DNA of 64,000 nucleotides from Algoriphagus sp. CAU 1675 (GTDB taxonomy: Bacteria > Bacteroidota > Bacteroidia > Cytophagales > Cyclobacteriaceae): positions 310,986 through 374,985 of the forward strand of contig NZ_JARHUI010000001.1 of assembly GCF_029222925.1 (NCBI RefSeq), in the 5' to 3' direction. The position numbers and the translations under genes were made by a program. The notes under the pieces were generated by a model. The model saw only the letters and a program-made list of their open reading frames with translations, was not told the origin of the DNA and searched no databases. Positions 50,719 to 58,979 of the stretch are shown one piece after another (positions within the stretch are counted from its first letter, which is position 1; each line of letters opens with the position of its first letter).

Positions 50719-50752
50719 AGAAAGCCACCCTAAAGGTGGCTTTCGCTTTTTT
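50719..50752 (+). terminator. Terminator of the gltBD operon
   Basis: A 10-bp stem (GAAAGCCACC and its complement), 5-base loop and a run of T. Confidence 0.88.
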
Positions 50753-50764
50753 CTATGAAGGAGT

Positions 50765-51172
50765 TTAATTGCCTCCTCTTTTTCTCATCGGAAAATCGCC
50801 TCGCCGATGAACTTCCCCTCCTGGTCTTCTTCTGTCCATTCGGTGGTCCCTGATTTCCTGCCACTTTTGCCTTTGCTCTTCAGTTAGGACTGAGGAGATC
50901 TTGTTTTGATGGTCTTCGCCTTCTTTTTTTCGAGTTTCCATCTCTGCTTTTCGGGCCTCTCTTTCAGCTTCCTGCTTTTTGGCAAACTCCCTATTGATAT
51001 CCAAAATCTTTGCTTTTTGCTCCTCCGTTAGCTGTAGCTGTTCGGCCATCCGATCTGTCATTTGTTTGGCCCTGGTTTCGGGATCAGGTTTTTCCTGCGC
51101 TCTATTTTGTTGAGCAAACGCGCCAAGATTGACCAAGACTAACAAGGCAGCAGCAATCATCCATTTTTTCAT
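50765..51172 (-). CDS. Small periplasmic Spy/CpxP-like protein
   Basis: A 135-residue exported protein (signal peptide ending AFAQ) made of charged helices with two LTEEQ motifs (LQLTEEQKAKI and VLTEEQRQKW), the LTxxQ pattern of Spy/CpxP chaperones. The C-terminal tail is very Arg/Gly/His-rich. It may be a periplasmic chaperone or metal-binding stress protein. It is monocistronic and convergent with gltD. Confidence 0.8.
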   Translation of the reverse strand: MKKWMIAAALLVLVNLGAFAQQNRAQEKPDPETRAKQMTDRMAEQLQLTEEQKAKILDINREFAKKQEAEREARKAEMETRKKEGEDHQNKISSVLTEEQRQKWQEIRDHRMDRRRPGGEVHRRGDFPMRKRGGN

Positions 51173-51255
51173 AGTTTATTGGTTTTGTTACGCCTTTTAG
51201 ACCATGTCGGAATGAAAGCGTTTAAAGCGGACCTGTTAACAAAGCTTAAAAATCC

Positions 51256-51512
51256 TTATTCTTCAAGTAACTCTTTCCTTTCAGAATCTTTGACATATTT
51301 GGGATTGATTAACAGGCTCAGCTCAAAACTCAGGTAATTCCAAGACCAGTCCAAAAAGATGAACAGCTTGTTTTTATCCAACAAGATCACCTGAAATTTT
51401 TGTTTAGGCTACGGGCCAATCGGAGACCGGCAAAACCTTCGCCAAAGATGAGGATTCTTGGAAATTCGGAGCGAGGGAGCTTGGATAATGGAAGCTGAGA
51501 AAGATTGTCCAT
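51256..51512 (-). pseudogene. Remnant of a type II NADH dehydrogenase (ndh) with an internal deletion
   Basis: From ATG 51512 the minus strand reads the ndh N-terminus (FPRILIFGEGFAGLRLARSL), shifts frame after NF, and resumes FQVILLDKNK. It then jumps straight to sequence like the ndh C-terminus (LFIFLDWSWNYLSFELSLLI) and ends at TAA 51256-51258. About 350 middle codons are missing. Both ends match family members from memory, so this is a collapsed gene. The rest of the 51173-51652 gap is otherwise empty apart from the yebC promoter. Confidence 0.7.
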
Positions 51513-51652
51513 GAAAAAAGTGTTTTTCCACTGTACGGAAATTACCAAATAGAAGGTGGAGATTTTCCGAAAAAGTACTGGTTTAAGAAGTCCATATCCA
51601 CCACTCAAAATGAAAAGATTTGCTATTTTTACCTCCCAAATCAAGCAAATCC

Positions 51653-52360
51653 ATGGGAAGAGCATTTGAATTCAGAAAAGAGCGAAAGTTCAAGCGTTGG
51701 GACAAAATGTCCAAGGTGTTTACCCGATTGGGTAAGGAAATTGTAATGGCAGTGAAATCCGGCGGGCCGGACCCCTCTTCCAACCCTCGCCTGAGAACCA
51801 TCATCCAAAATGCCAAGGGTGCCCAAATGCCCAAGGATAGGATTGAGGCGGCTATTAAAAGAGCTTCAAACAAGGATGAGAAGGATTATGAAGAAGTGGT
51901 ATACGAAGGATATGGTCCATTTGGTATCGCTGTAATCGTAGAGACTTCCACTGATAACATCAACCGTACGGTTGCAAACGTTAGATCTTATTTTACCAAA
52001 GCAGGAGGTTCTTTGGGTACTTCTGGTTCGGTTAGTTTTATGTTTGACCGGAAGGCAGTTTTTCGTTTTGCCAAAGCGGATTATGATCTAGAAGAGCTTG
52101 AGCTCGAACTGATTGACTTTGGACTTACCGATATTGACGAGAATGAAGGGGAAATCTTTGTGTATACCGAATTTGAGGATTTCGGAACCATGCAAAAAGC
52201 CTTGGAGGAAAAAGGAATCGAGATTATTTCTGCTGATTTCCAGCGTTTCCCAACCACTTTGACTGAGCTCACGGAAGAGCAGGAAGAAGTGATCAACAAA
52301 ATGATTGAGCGGATGGAAGAGGACGATGACGTAAACCAGATTTTCACCAATATGGCCTAA
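51653..52360 (+). CDS. yebC: YebC/PmpR family protein
   Basis: A 235-residue protein with the family start MGRAFEFRKERKFKRWDKM, then SSNPRLRTIIQNAKGAQMPKD-like helices, YEGYGPFGIAVIVE and a conserved C-terminal acidic domain. YebC/TACO1 relatives act as DNA-binding regulators or as translation factors that relieve ribosome stalling at proline. ATG 51653 gives the family-conserved N-terminus. Its stop lies inside a terminator hairpin. Confidence 0.93.
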   Translation: MGRAFEFRKERKFKRWDKMSKVFTRLGKEIVMAVKSGGPDPSSNPRLRTIIQNAKGAQMPKDRIEAAIKRASNKDEKDYEEVVYEGYGPFGIAVIVETSTDNINRTVANVRSYFTKAGGSLGTSGSVSFMFDRKAVFRFAKADYDLEELELELIDFGLTDIDENEGEIFVYTEFEDFGTMQKALEEKGIEIISADFQRFPTTLTELTEEQEEVINKMIERMEEDDDVNQIFTNMA

Positions 52361-52383
52361 GCAACAGCTTAGGCTCTTTTTTT
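52355..52383 (+). terminator. Terminator between yebC and yjjX
   Basis: A perfect 8-bp stem GCCTAAGC/GCTTAGGC with an AACA loop and a run of T. It overlaps the yebC stop and ends exactly before the yjjX ATG. Confidence 0.88.
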
Positions 52384-52950
52384 ATGATATTTCCAAAACG
52401 AGAGAATTTTAAAGCATCCCAAACAGAGTTGATTATTGTTGGGAGTAAAAATCCAGTAAAAATAGGTAGTGTGGAAGATGCCTTTACCTTGGCTTTTTCA
52501 CAGAGTTTTATTGCAAATGGAGTATCTGCCGCTTCCATGGTATCGGATCAGCCAATTGGAGATGAGGAAACCTTGCAAGGTGCCAAAAACCGAGCGCTAA
52601 ATGCTAAAATTGCTTTTCCTGAGGCATCTTATTGGGTGGGTGTAGAAGGAGGGATTGCCGAGGATGCATTGGGAATGAGCGCTTTTGCCTGGGTTTATAT
52701 CCTTGACAAAGAAGGCAAAAGTGGATATGCAAAAACCGGAAGCTTTTACCTTCCTGAAGCAATTCGAAAACTGATCAATTCAGGTATGGAACTCGGAGAG
52801 GCGGACGATCATTTTTTTGACAGGGAAAATTCAAAACAAAAGGGCGGTGCAGTTGGAATTTTGACTGATGGGAAGTTAGATCGAAGAGTTTATTATTCTC
52901 AGGCTGTTCTCCTAGCATTGATCCCATTTTTAAACAAAAATCTATTTTAA
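52384..52950 (+). CDS. yjjX: Inosine/xanthosine triphosphatase, YjjX family
   Basis: YjjX hydrolyses non-canonical ITP/XTP to keep them out of DNA and RNA. The 188-residue protein has IIVGSKNPVKIGSVEDAF near residue 17, then SDQPIGDEETLQGAKNRA and WVGVEGGI, all family marks. The N-terminus is ~15 residues longer than usual, so the true start could be later. It starts where the yebC terminator ends, so its expression may depend on read-through. Confidence 0.9.
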   Translation: MIFPKRENFKASQTELIIVGSKNPVKIGSVEDAFTLAFSQSFIANGVSAASMVSDQPIGDEETLQGAKNRALNAKIAFPEASYWVGVEGGIAEDALGMSAFAWVYILDKEGKSGYAKTGSFYLPEAIRKLINSGMELGEADDHFFDRENSKQKGGAVGILTDGKLDRRVYYSQAVLLALIPFLNKNLF

Positions 52951-53135
52951 ATAGAACTTTTTAAATAAAAATTTTAACGATGATTGGTTTGATTGAAAAA
53001 ATCTTCGATTTTTTTGTATAAGTACTAAATTATTGTTTCATTTAAACACTATTAGTTTTGAACACAACAATCTGAAGTTTGTACTAGATATAAAGTAAAA
53101 GTTGCAACAATCACCCCTAAAGTTTATCAGCAACA

Positions 53136-53167
53136 AAACCTCCCTGAAAAGGGAGGTTTATTTTTTT
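53136..53167. terminator. Bidirectional terminator between yjjX and the hypothetical gene
   Basis: A 9-bp stem AAACCTCCC/GGGAGGTTT with T tracts after it; the minus-strand gene stops inside it. Confidence 0.8.
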
Positions 53168-54147
53168 AAGTTCCTCAGAAAATTTCTCAAGGCTATCCTC
53201 CAATCGGAATCTGCATCCCATTCCGGCCCGATGTAGAGTTCATCTCTTACCAATAGCTTGATGTAATATTTCACTACGGTCTGAGTTTCATTTGCTGGGT
53301 CAGTTTCCAGTCCCATACTTCTTTTCAGATCACTTTCCCTTCCTTCGACTTTGACTAATAAAAATTGCACCCGGTCTCTGATTAATTCTTGGTTGCTTTT
53401 GGCCTCAGTAAGCCAAGCCACTTCATTGGGATATTCGGTTTCAAGGATTCGCTGGATCTGGCTTTTTTGCGCCTCTTGTTCTGCCAGTATGGTTTCCTGT
53501 GACTTTCCATACATGTTGTACCGGAAGTAACTCAGTGCCCCAGTTTGGGCAGAGGTTCCTTCCAAAGGAATTCCTAGTTTGAAGACCTCAAGGTTCAGGG
53601 GATTCCGGGCAAAAAATCTCTGCGAGGCTTGGCTTGCTGTTGGATTTGCCTGTGTAGTCTGTGTCGGAAATTCGGGCACATCTATGACTAATAGATTTTT
53701 GGTTCGGACATTGGCGCCCAAATTGGAAAACTGTTCTGAGGCTTCTTTCCAGGTGCCTCCACTGACTCCAAAAAGGGCAGTAGTCGAAAGGATTTTGCCA
53801 TCCCTACTGAATGAACCAACGTGAATGGAGGTTGCACTCTTCTGCCGGGTTACCAAAACAATGTTTTTGACTCCCCTTTGCTCAAAGGATGTTGCAAAAT
53901 CAGCTTGCACTTCCTCGGAAAGACTGATTTGCTCCAGTTCGAAATAAGCAATTGGGTCCCCCCCGGCTTGGACTAGAGATTGGTGAACACTATCCGCTAG
54001 GACCTTCCAGTCCATAACAGGTCTAGCTCCGGGATCTGTAGAAATCATTACCACCGATTTTCCATCGAAAAATGACTCCGGTATAGTTCCTTGAGCTTGA
54101 GCAGAGATTCCGGTTGAGACTAGGAGGAGAAAAAAGATATATTTCAT
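53158..54147 (-). CDS. Exported protein of unknown function
   Basis: A 329-residue protein with a signal peptide (MKYIFFLLLVSTGISAQAQ). The body is mixed alpha/beta (SVVMISTDPGARPVMDWKVLADSV, GVKNIVLVTRQKSAT) with no catalytic motif I recognise. The DPGARP and YYIKLLVRDELYIG stretches might be useful search seeds. It is divergent from the M28 peptidase gene and ends in a shared terminator. Confidence 0.75.
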   Translation of the reverse strand: MKYIFFLLLVSTGISAQAQGTIPESFFDGKSVVMISTDPGARPVMDWKVLADSVHQSLVQAGGDPIAYFELEQISLSEEVQADFATSFEQRGVKNIVLVTRQKSATSIHVGSFSRDGKILSTTALFGVSGGTWKEASEQFSNLGANVRTKNLLVIDVPEFPTQTTQANPTASQASQRFFARNPLNLEVFKLGIPLEGTSAQTGALSYFRYNMYGKSQETILAEQEAQKSQIQRILETEYPNEVAWLTEAKSNQELIRDRVQFLLVKVEGRESDLKRSMGLETDPANETQTVVKYYIKLLVRDELYIGPEWDADSDWRIALRNFLRNLKK

Positions 54148-54216
54148 TGAAGGAAATCTGTGAAGACGCGTAGTTTAGTACTTTACGAATATAAATAACG
54201 AAAAATTTTACACCTG

Positions 54217-55143
54217 ATGCATCCTTCAAAGAAAGTTCTATTGATTGGTTTGTTGATTATTTACTTCTTTTCCAGCCATGCCCAGTCCATAAGAACCTCA
54301 AATCTCATCAAACACTTGAATTACCTAGCATCTGATGAGCTGGGAGGGAGGAAAACCGGGACTGAGGGTAATGCCATGGCTAGGACTTATATTTTGGAGG
54401 AGTTTGAAAAGATAGGACTGGAGACGCATTACCTGGACATGCAGCAGGCTTTTACTTTTCAAAACAGGAGAGAGCAAAAAGAATATACAGGCATTAATGT
54501 GGTGGCTTTTGTTCCCGGAACTGAGACCAAAAAACTTATTGTATTAACTGCACACTACGATCATGTGGGCATTAGAGCAAAAAATACAGAAGGAGATTCA
54601 ATCTACAATGGTGCGGATGACAATGCCTCAGGAACTGCGGCCTTGTTGGAACTTGCCAAGTATTTCAGCGAAAATCCTCCCCGGCATAGTATGATCTTTG
54701 CGGCCTTGGACGCAGAGGAAATGGGACTTCAGGGTGCCAGAGCTCTTTTACGCGATTTCCCTTTTGACTTGGAGCAGATCGAAGTTAATGTCAATATGGA
54801 TATGATTTCGCGAAGTGATAAGGGAGAACTCTATGCATCCGGTACCTACCATCATCCGCAATTAAAATCTATCTTGGAGAATGCTTCTTCCGGTCAAAAG
54901 CCTACTTTATTATTTGGGCATGATCTCCCAGATACAGGAGCGGATGATTGGAGCTATTCATCCGACCATGGGGCCTTTTTGGAGAAGGGGATTCCATTTG
55001 TCTATTTTGGTGTGGAAGATCATGAAGATTATCATCAGCCAAGTGATGAATACCATGCTATTGACTCTGAATTTTTCGTTGATGCCATGAATTTGATCCT
55101 AAAGTGTGTGTTGGAATTGGATGAGCAATTGATAAATCCCTAA
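54217..55143 (+). CDS. Exported M28 family aminopeptidase-like protein
   Basis: A 308-residue secreted zinc peptidase with the M28 di-zinc pattern: HYDHVG, then GADDNASG, then DAEEMGLQGA, and a late YHQPSDEYH. A signal peptide or anchor is at the N-terminus (LLIGLLIIYFFSSHAQ). It probably releases amino acids from peptides outside the cytoplasm. Confidence 0.9.
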   Translation: MHPSKKVLLIGLLIIYFFSSHAQSIRTSNLIKHLNYLASDELGGRKTGTEGNAMARTYILEEFEKIGLETHYLDMQQAFTFQNRREQKEYTGINVVAFVPGTETKKLIVLTAHYDHVGIRAKNTEGDSIYNGADDNASGTAALLELAKYFSENPPRHSMIFAALDAEEMGLQGARALLRDFPFDLEQIEVNVNMDMISRSDKGELYASGTYHHPQLKSILENASSGQKPTLLFGHDLPDTGADDWSYSSDHGAFLEKGIPFVYFGVEDHEDYHQPSDEYHAIDSEFFVDAMNLILKCVLELDEQLINP

Positions 55144-55205
55144 AAATCCTTTTTCATTGAGGTATAGCTTTTTTACTTTGTAAAGAATATCTAAAGGATG
55201 CTGAT

Positions 55206-56984
55206 TTGGCAAAAAATGATCTGATTACCAAGATTCTGATCTGGAGACTCCGGCATATGAGCAACCAGAGTTTCATTCTGATTTTGAGTGGAATAATTGG
55301 AGTGCTTTCCGGGGTTGCAGCAGTGATCCTTAAGCATGGAGTTCATGCAATTCAGAATTTTCTCACCCAGGATTTTTATGTGGAGTACGCCAACTTCATG
55401 TATATAGTCTATCCCATAGTTGGGATTTCAGCTGCCTATTTATTGGGGAAGTACATTTTCAAGGATATTGGAGGCCATGGGATCCCTGATGTTCTTTTCA
55501 ATATTTCCAAAAAGCAAAGCTTGATGCCCAGGGTGAAAACCTACAGCCGTGTTTTCACTTCTGCCTTGACTGTTGGTTTTGGTGGATCGGTTGGACTTGA
55601 GGCTCCTATGTTGGTGACCGGTTCTGCTATAGGTTCCAATATTGGCTTGCTGGTCCATTTGAATGCGAAAAAAAGAGCCTTGTTGATAGGTTGCGGTGCA
55701 GCAGGAGCGATTTCAGCAATATTCGGAGCCCCAATCGGCGCTGTTATTTTTGCGATCGAGGTTATCTTAATGGAGATCAGTACCGCGAGTTTCATTCCCT
55801 TGCTGATCGCTTCGGTGACAGGCTCCCTTACCTCCATGATTTTGGTCGGAGAGGAATCTGTTTTCAACTTTGATCTGCAGGATAAATTCCTTGCCGCCCA
55901 TATGCCGTACTATTTGGTTTTGGGGATATTTTGTGGTGTAGTCTCCCTCTATTTCAGTTCAGCGGTGATGAAGACTGAAAAGCTCATGGAGGGCTTGGAA
56001 AATCAAGCCATGAAAATTCTTTATGGGGGTGCATTTCTGGGATTCATGCTCTTCTTTTTTCCCCCCATATATGGGGAAGGATATGATACGCTGAACCTGT
56101 TGATTGAAGGTGATTCCGGCCAATTGCTTGACAAGAGTCCGTTTTTTTCAGCGATAGAAAACCCCTATTTGATTCTGATATTTCTTTCTCTGATCATTTT
56201 GCTCAAGCCAATTGGTTCTGCCTTGACCTTGGCGAGTGGCGGCTCAGGAGGGATTTTCGCTCCCTCTCTTTATGTTGGAGGGATTGTCGGCTTTGTATTT
56301 GCCTATGCAAAAAACCTCATGGGTTTTCATATTCCTCTGCCTTTGGCTCATTTTACCTTGGTTGCAATGTGTGGAGTGATGGCTGGTGTTCAGCATTCCC
56401 CGCTTTCTGCGATATTCCTGATTGCAGAGATCACGGGAGGATATGAACTTTTTGTGCCCTTGATGTTTGTGTCCGCAATTTCTTATATCACGACTACTTA
56501 CTTTCAAAAAGACAGTCTTTATATTCTTCAGTTGAAGGAAAAGGGGAATCAGCTTCCGGAATCCAAGGATCAGGAATTGCTGGAGATGATCAATATTTCC
56601 CATGTAATCGAACGGGATCTTTTACCCATTCATCCCGATTCAAAATTGAAGGACCTGATTGACCTGGTGAAAATCTCCAAGCGCAATATTTTTCCTGTTG
56701 TGGATGAAGCCAAAACTCTGAGAGGAATCATCACGCTGGATGATATTCGGGACATCATGTTTGATGCAGAAAAGCAGGATACTGTATTAATCCGGGATTT
56801 GATGCACAGTCCTCCTGAAATCCTATTTGCGGATGAAAATATGCAAAAGGCAATGGAAAAATTTGAGAAATCTGGAGCTTGGAATCTCCCGGTAATAGAA
56901 AATGGGAAGTATTTGGGCTTTGTATCCAAGTCCAGAATTTTTAATTCCTATCGAAAGAGGCTAATTCGTCAAAGACAAGACTAA
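55206..56984 (+). CDS. ClC family chloride channel with C-terminal CBS pair
   Basis: A 592-residue protein: ClC core with GFGGSVGLEAPMLVTG (gating glutamate) and SGGSGGIFAPSLYVGG, followed by two CBS domains (LLPIHPDSKLKDLIDLV and VVDEAKTLRGIITLDDIRD) that may sense nucleotides. It differs from the shorter ClC at 31481. The start is TTG at 55206; ATG 55257 is an alternative. It is the last gene before the long AT-rich gap. Confidence 0.9.
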   Translation: MAKNDLITKILIWRLRHMSNQSFILILSGIIGVLSGVAAVILKHGVHAIQNFLTQDFYVEYANFMYIVYPIVGISAAYLLGKYIFKDIGGHGIPDVLFNISKKQSLMPRVKTYSRVFTSALTVGFGGSVGLEAPMLVTGSAIGSNIGLLVHLNAKKRALLIGCGAAGAISAIFGAPIGAVIFAIEVILMEISTASFIPLLIASVTGSLTSMILVGEESVFNFDLQDKFLAAHMPYYLVLGIFCGVVSLYFSSAVMKTEKLMEGLENQAMKILYGGAFLGFMLFFFPPIYGEGYDTLNLLIEGDSGQLLDKSPFFSAIENPYLILIFLSLIILLKPIGSALTLASGGSGGIFAPSLYVGGIVGFVFAYAKNLMGFHIPLPLAHFTLVAMCGVMAGVQHSPLSAIFLIAEITGGYELFVPLMFVSAISYITTTYFQKDSLYILQLKEKGNQLPESKDQELLEMINISHVIERDLLPIHPDSKLKDLIDLVKISKRNIFPVVDEAKTLRGIITLDDIRDIMFDAEKQDTVLIRDLMHSPPEILFADENMQKAMEKFEKSGAWNLPVIENGKYLGFVSKSRIFNSYRKRLIRQRQD

Positions 56985-57427
56985 ACTATTCTTAAAAGAA
57001 AATTTGGATTTGGAATTTATCCACTTTTTTGAGGTGATTTTTGGTAGAGTTTATTCAAGTTAGCTGTGATTATCCACAAAATTGAGCTTTTTGAATTACA
57101 CTTAAGAATCAGATAATCAAATAGATATAGATGATTTGTTGAAAAGTGTGGATAAATTATTGAAAATGTGGATAAAAATTTCTTGCTTTTTTTGATGCTT
57201 GAAAAATGAGCAAATAAGAGGGATTTTTAACTTTGACTTAATCTTGAGGATTACGTTTTTAACATTGATTTAATGATAAAAATCAGTTTAAAAAGAGAAT
57301 AAAATTTTGTTATCCAAAATTTGTGCAGCTATTTCAAGCTGTTGAGATAGAAAGCTTCTTTCAATTTTAAAATCAACTCCCGACTTTCTGGAAAAATGAA
57401 AATTCATCTTGGTAAAATTTAATTTTT
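56985..57427. other. Candidate replication origin: 443-bp AT-rich gap with DnaA boxes
   Basis: Perfect DnaA boxes occur at 57070-57078 (TTATCCACA) and, in the opposite orientation, at 57147-57155 and 57167-57175. Near matches lie at 57017-57025 (TTATCCACT) and 57310-57318 (TTATCCAAA). An AT-rich stretch at 57215-57310 could be the unwinding element. The two flanking genes converge on the gap, so no promoter is expected here and its length needs another explanation. The converging gene directions argue mildly against an origin. No gene is present. Confidence 0.5.
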
Positions 57428-58126
57428 TTATTCCTTCTCAAATTCAATTTTACCCAAGTTGTTCATCTGTTTCAGTATCCAGGCCTGTCTTCCAATGATG
57501 TATGGAGTAGGCCGTGTTGGATTCCATCTTTTTGGATTGGGGAGCACTGCTGCTATCATTGCCGCCTCTCTTTGATTCAGTTTGCTGGCCGGTTTTTTAT
57601 AGAATTCCTGTGCAGCAGCCTCTATTCCGTAGATTCCATCCCCCATTTCTATGACATTGAGATATACCTCCAGGATTCGTTCTTTTGACCAAATCAATTC
57701 AACCAAAACTGTGAAATAGGCTTCTAGGCCTTTTCTCAAATAACTTCTTTCTGGCCAAAGAAAGACATTTTTGACAGTCTGTTGGGTAATGGTACTGGCT
57801 CCTTTGATTCTTTTGCCTTTTTTGTTTCCCTCCCAGGCTTTTTCCATTGCCTCAAAATCAAATCCATGATGGTCTAAAAATTTCTGATCTTCTGCTGCAA
57901 CAACAGCCAATGGAGCCGATTTGGATATTTCCTCCATTGAGACCCAGTCTTTTTTTAATCTGACTTCTTTGCTTTCATCACGCAATTGTTCGAAAAACCG
58001 GATTCCCATCAAAGGAGTAAAGGGGACCGGAAGGAAGCGGTAGAGTATTACCGAGCCTACAGAAATTAGGAAAAACCAAAGCAGAAACTTCTTGATTAGT
58101 CTCCAAATCCAATGGATTACTTTCAT
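57428..58126 (-). CDS. mtgA: Monofunctional peptidoglycan transglycosylase
   Basis: MtgA polymerises glycan strands from lipid II. The 232-residue protein has one N-terminal membrane helix (KKFLLWFFLISVGSVILYRF) and the GT51 domain with catalytic Glu in AAEDQKFLDHHGFDF, GASTITQQTVKNVFL and KERILEVYLNVIEMG. ATG 58126 (MKVIHWIW) is preferred; the longer frame overlaps the methyltransferase gene. It is 7 bp downstream of that gene, on the same strand. Confidence 0.93.
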   Translation of the reverse strand: MKVIHWIWRLIKKFLLWFFLISVGSVILYRFLPVPFTPLMGIRFFEQLRDESKEVRLKKDWVSMEEISKSAPLAVVAAEDQKFLDHHGFDFEAMEKAWEGNKKGKRIKGASTITQQTVKNVFLWPERSYLRKGLEAYFTVLVELIWSKERILEVYLNVIEMGDGIYGIEAAAQEFYKKPASKLNQREAAMIAAVLPNPKRWNPTRPTPYIIGRQAWILKQMNNLGKIEFEKE

Positions 58127-58133
58127 ATTATGG

Positions 58134-58931
58134 TTAAATCGTTGCGGATGCCTGAATAAACTGGTAAGAGAAAACTGCATCCCGATGCAGGGTGAGTTCG
58201 TCTAGATCCCTTTCCATGGCCAGGACATCCTCCTCAAATATACTTCCTGAATTTTTCATTTCCGCTGTGGCACTTTTCATTAGCGTCTTCCAATACTGTG
58301 TGAGCTTTAAAAGTTGTTCAGGATTTCTTTGGTCCACATGAAATCCGCCTGGATGCAATTGGATTTTGCTAAATCCTGCTTCCAGAAGGAGGTTTCCAAG
58401 TTTGGCTCCAATATCTGGATCTCCTCCGAGATTTATCTGAAATTCATTGTACGCTTTGTAGTATTTGGTTAGCCCTGCCATCTCCGGATAGGCATAAAAA
58501 CTGCTGTTAAATACCTCTGTAATCCAAACCTTGGCGCCCGGGACAAGATGCTTTTTCATGGATTCCAGTACCTTCTTGGGCTCAGCGATATGCTCTAAGG
58601 CCCAACAGATAAATGCAGAATCAAAATTTCGTTCTAGTTTAAGATTTCGTGCATCTTGAAGGATAAAATCAATCTGACGATCTGAAAATGCCTCCAAATT
58701 TTTACGGGCAGTTTCCAGTTGGTTTTCAGAATAATCCACGCAGGTGATGTCGATATCCGGGTACAGCTGAAGGAGTACGGCTGTCTGAGCACCTACACCG
58801 CTTCCAATTTCAAGTAGGTGTTTGCATCCTGCGAAATCAATCTTTGGGTAGATCAAAGGGGAAAGAACTCCCGCTTGGGCAAGAAGGCGTTGCTGTTCAT
58901 CCGGTAGATATCCGTGGATATATGTTCCCAT
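58134..58931 (-). CDS. SAM-dependent class I methyltransferase
   Basis: A 265-residue Rossmann methyltransferase with motif I LLEIGSGVGAQTAVLL near residue 39, an acidic turn (CVDYSENQLETARKNL) and FICWALEHI. The C-terminal helical region may bind the acceptor. The substrate is unknown. It is between the DUF3857 genes and mtgA on the same strand. Confidence 0.87.
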   Translation of the reverse strand: MGTYIHGYLPDEQQRLLAQAGVLSPLIYPKIDFAGCKHLLEIGSGVGAQTAVLLQLYPDIDITCVDYSENQLETARKNLEAFSDRQIDFILQDARNLKLERNFDSAFICWALEHIAEPKKVLESMKKHLVPGAKVWITEVFNSSFYAYPEMAGLTKYYKAYNEFQINLGGDPDIGAKLGNLLLEAGFSKIQLHPGGFHVDQRNPEQLLKLTQYWKTLMKSATAEMKNSGSIFEEDVLAMERDLDELTLHRDAVFSYQFIQASATI

Positions 58932-58979
58932 CTCCGATAATTTTTTGGCAAATTATCAATAAAAAACGCGCCTTTGTAT

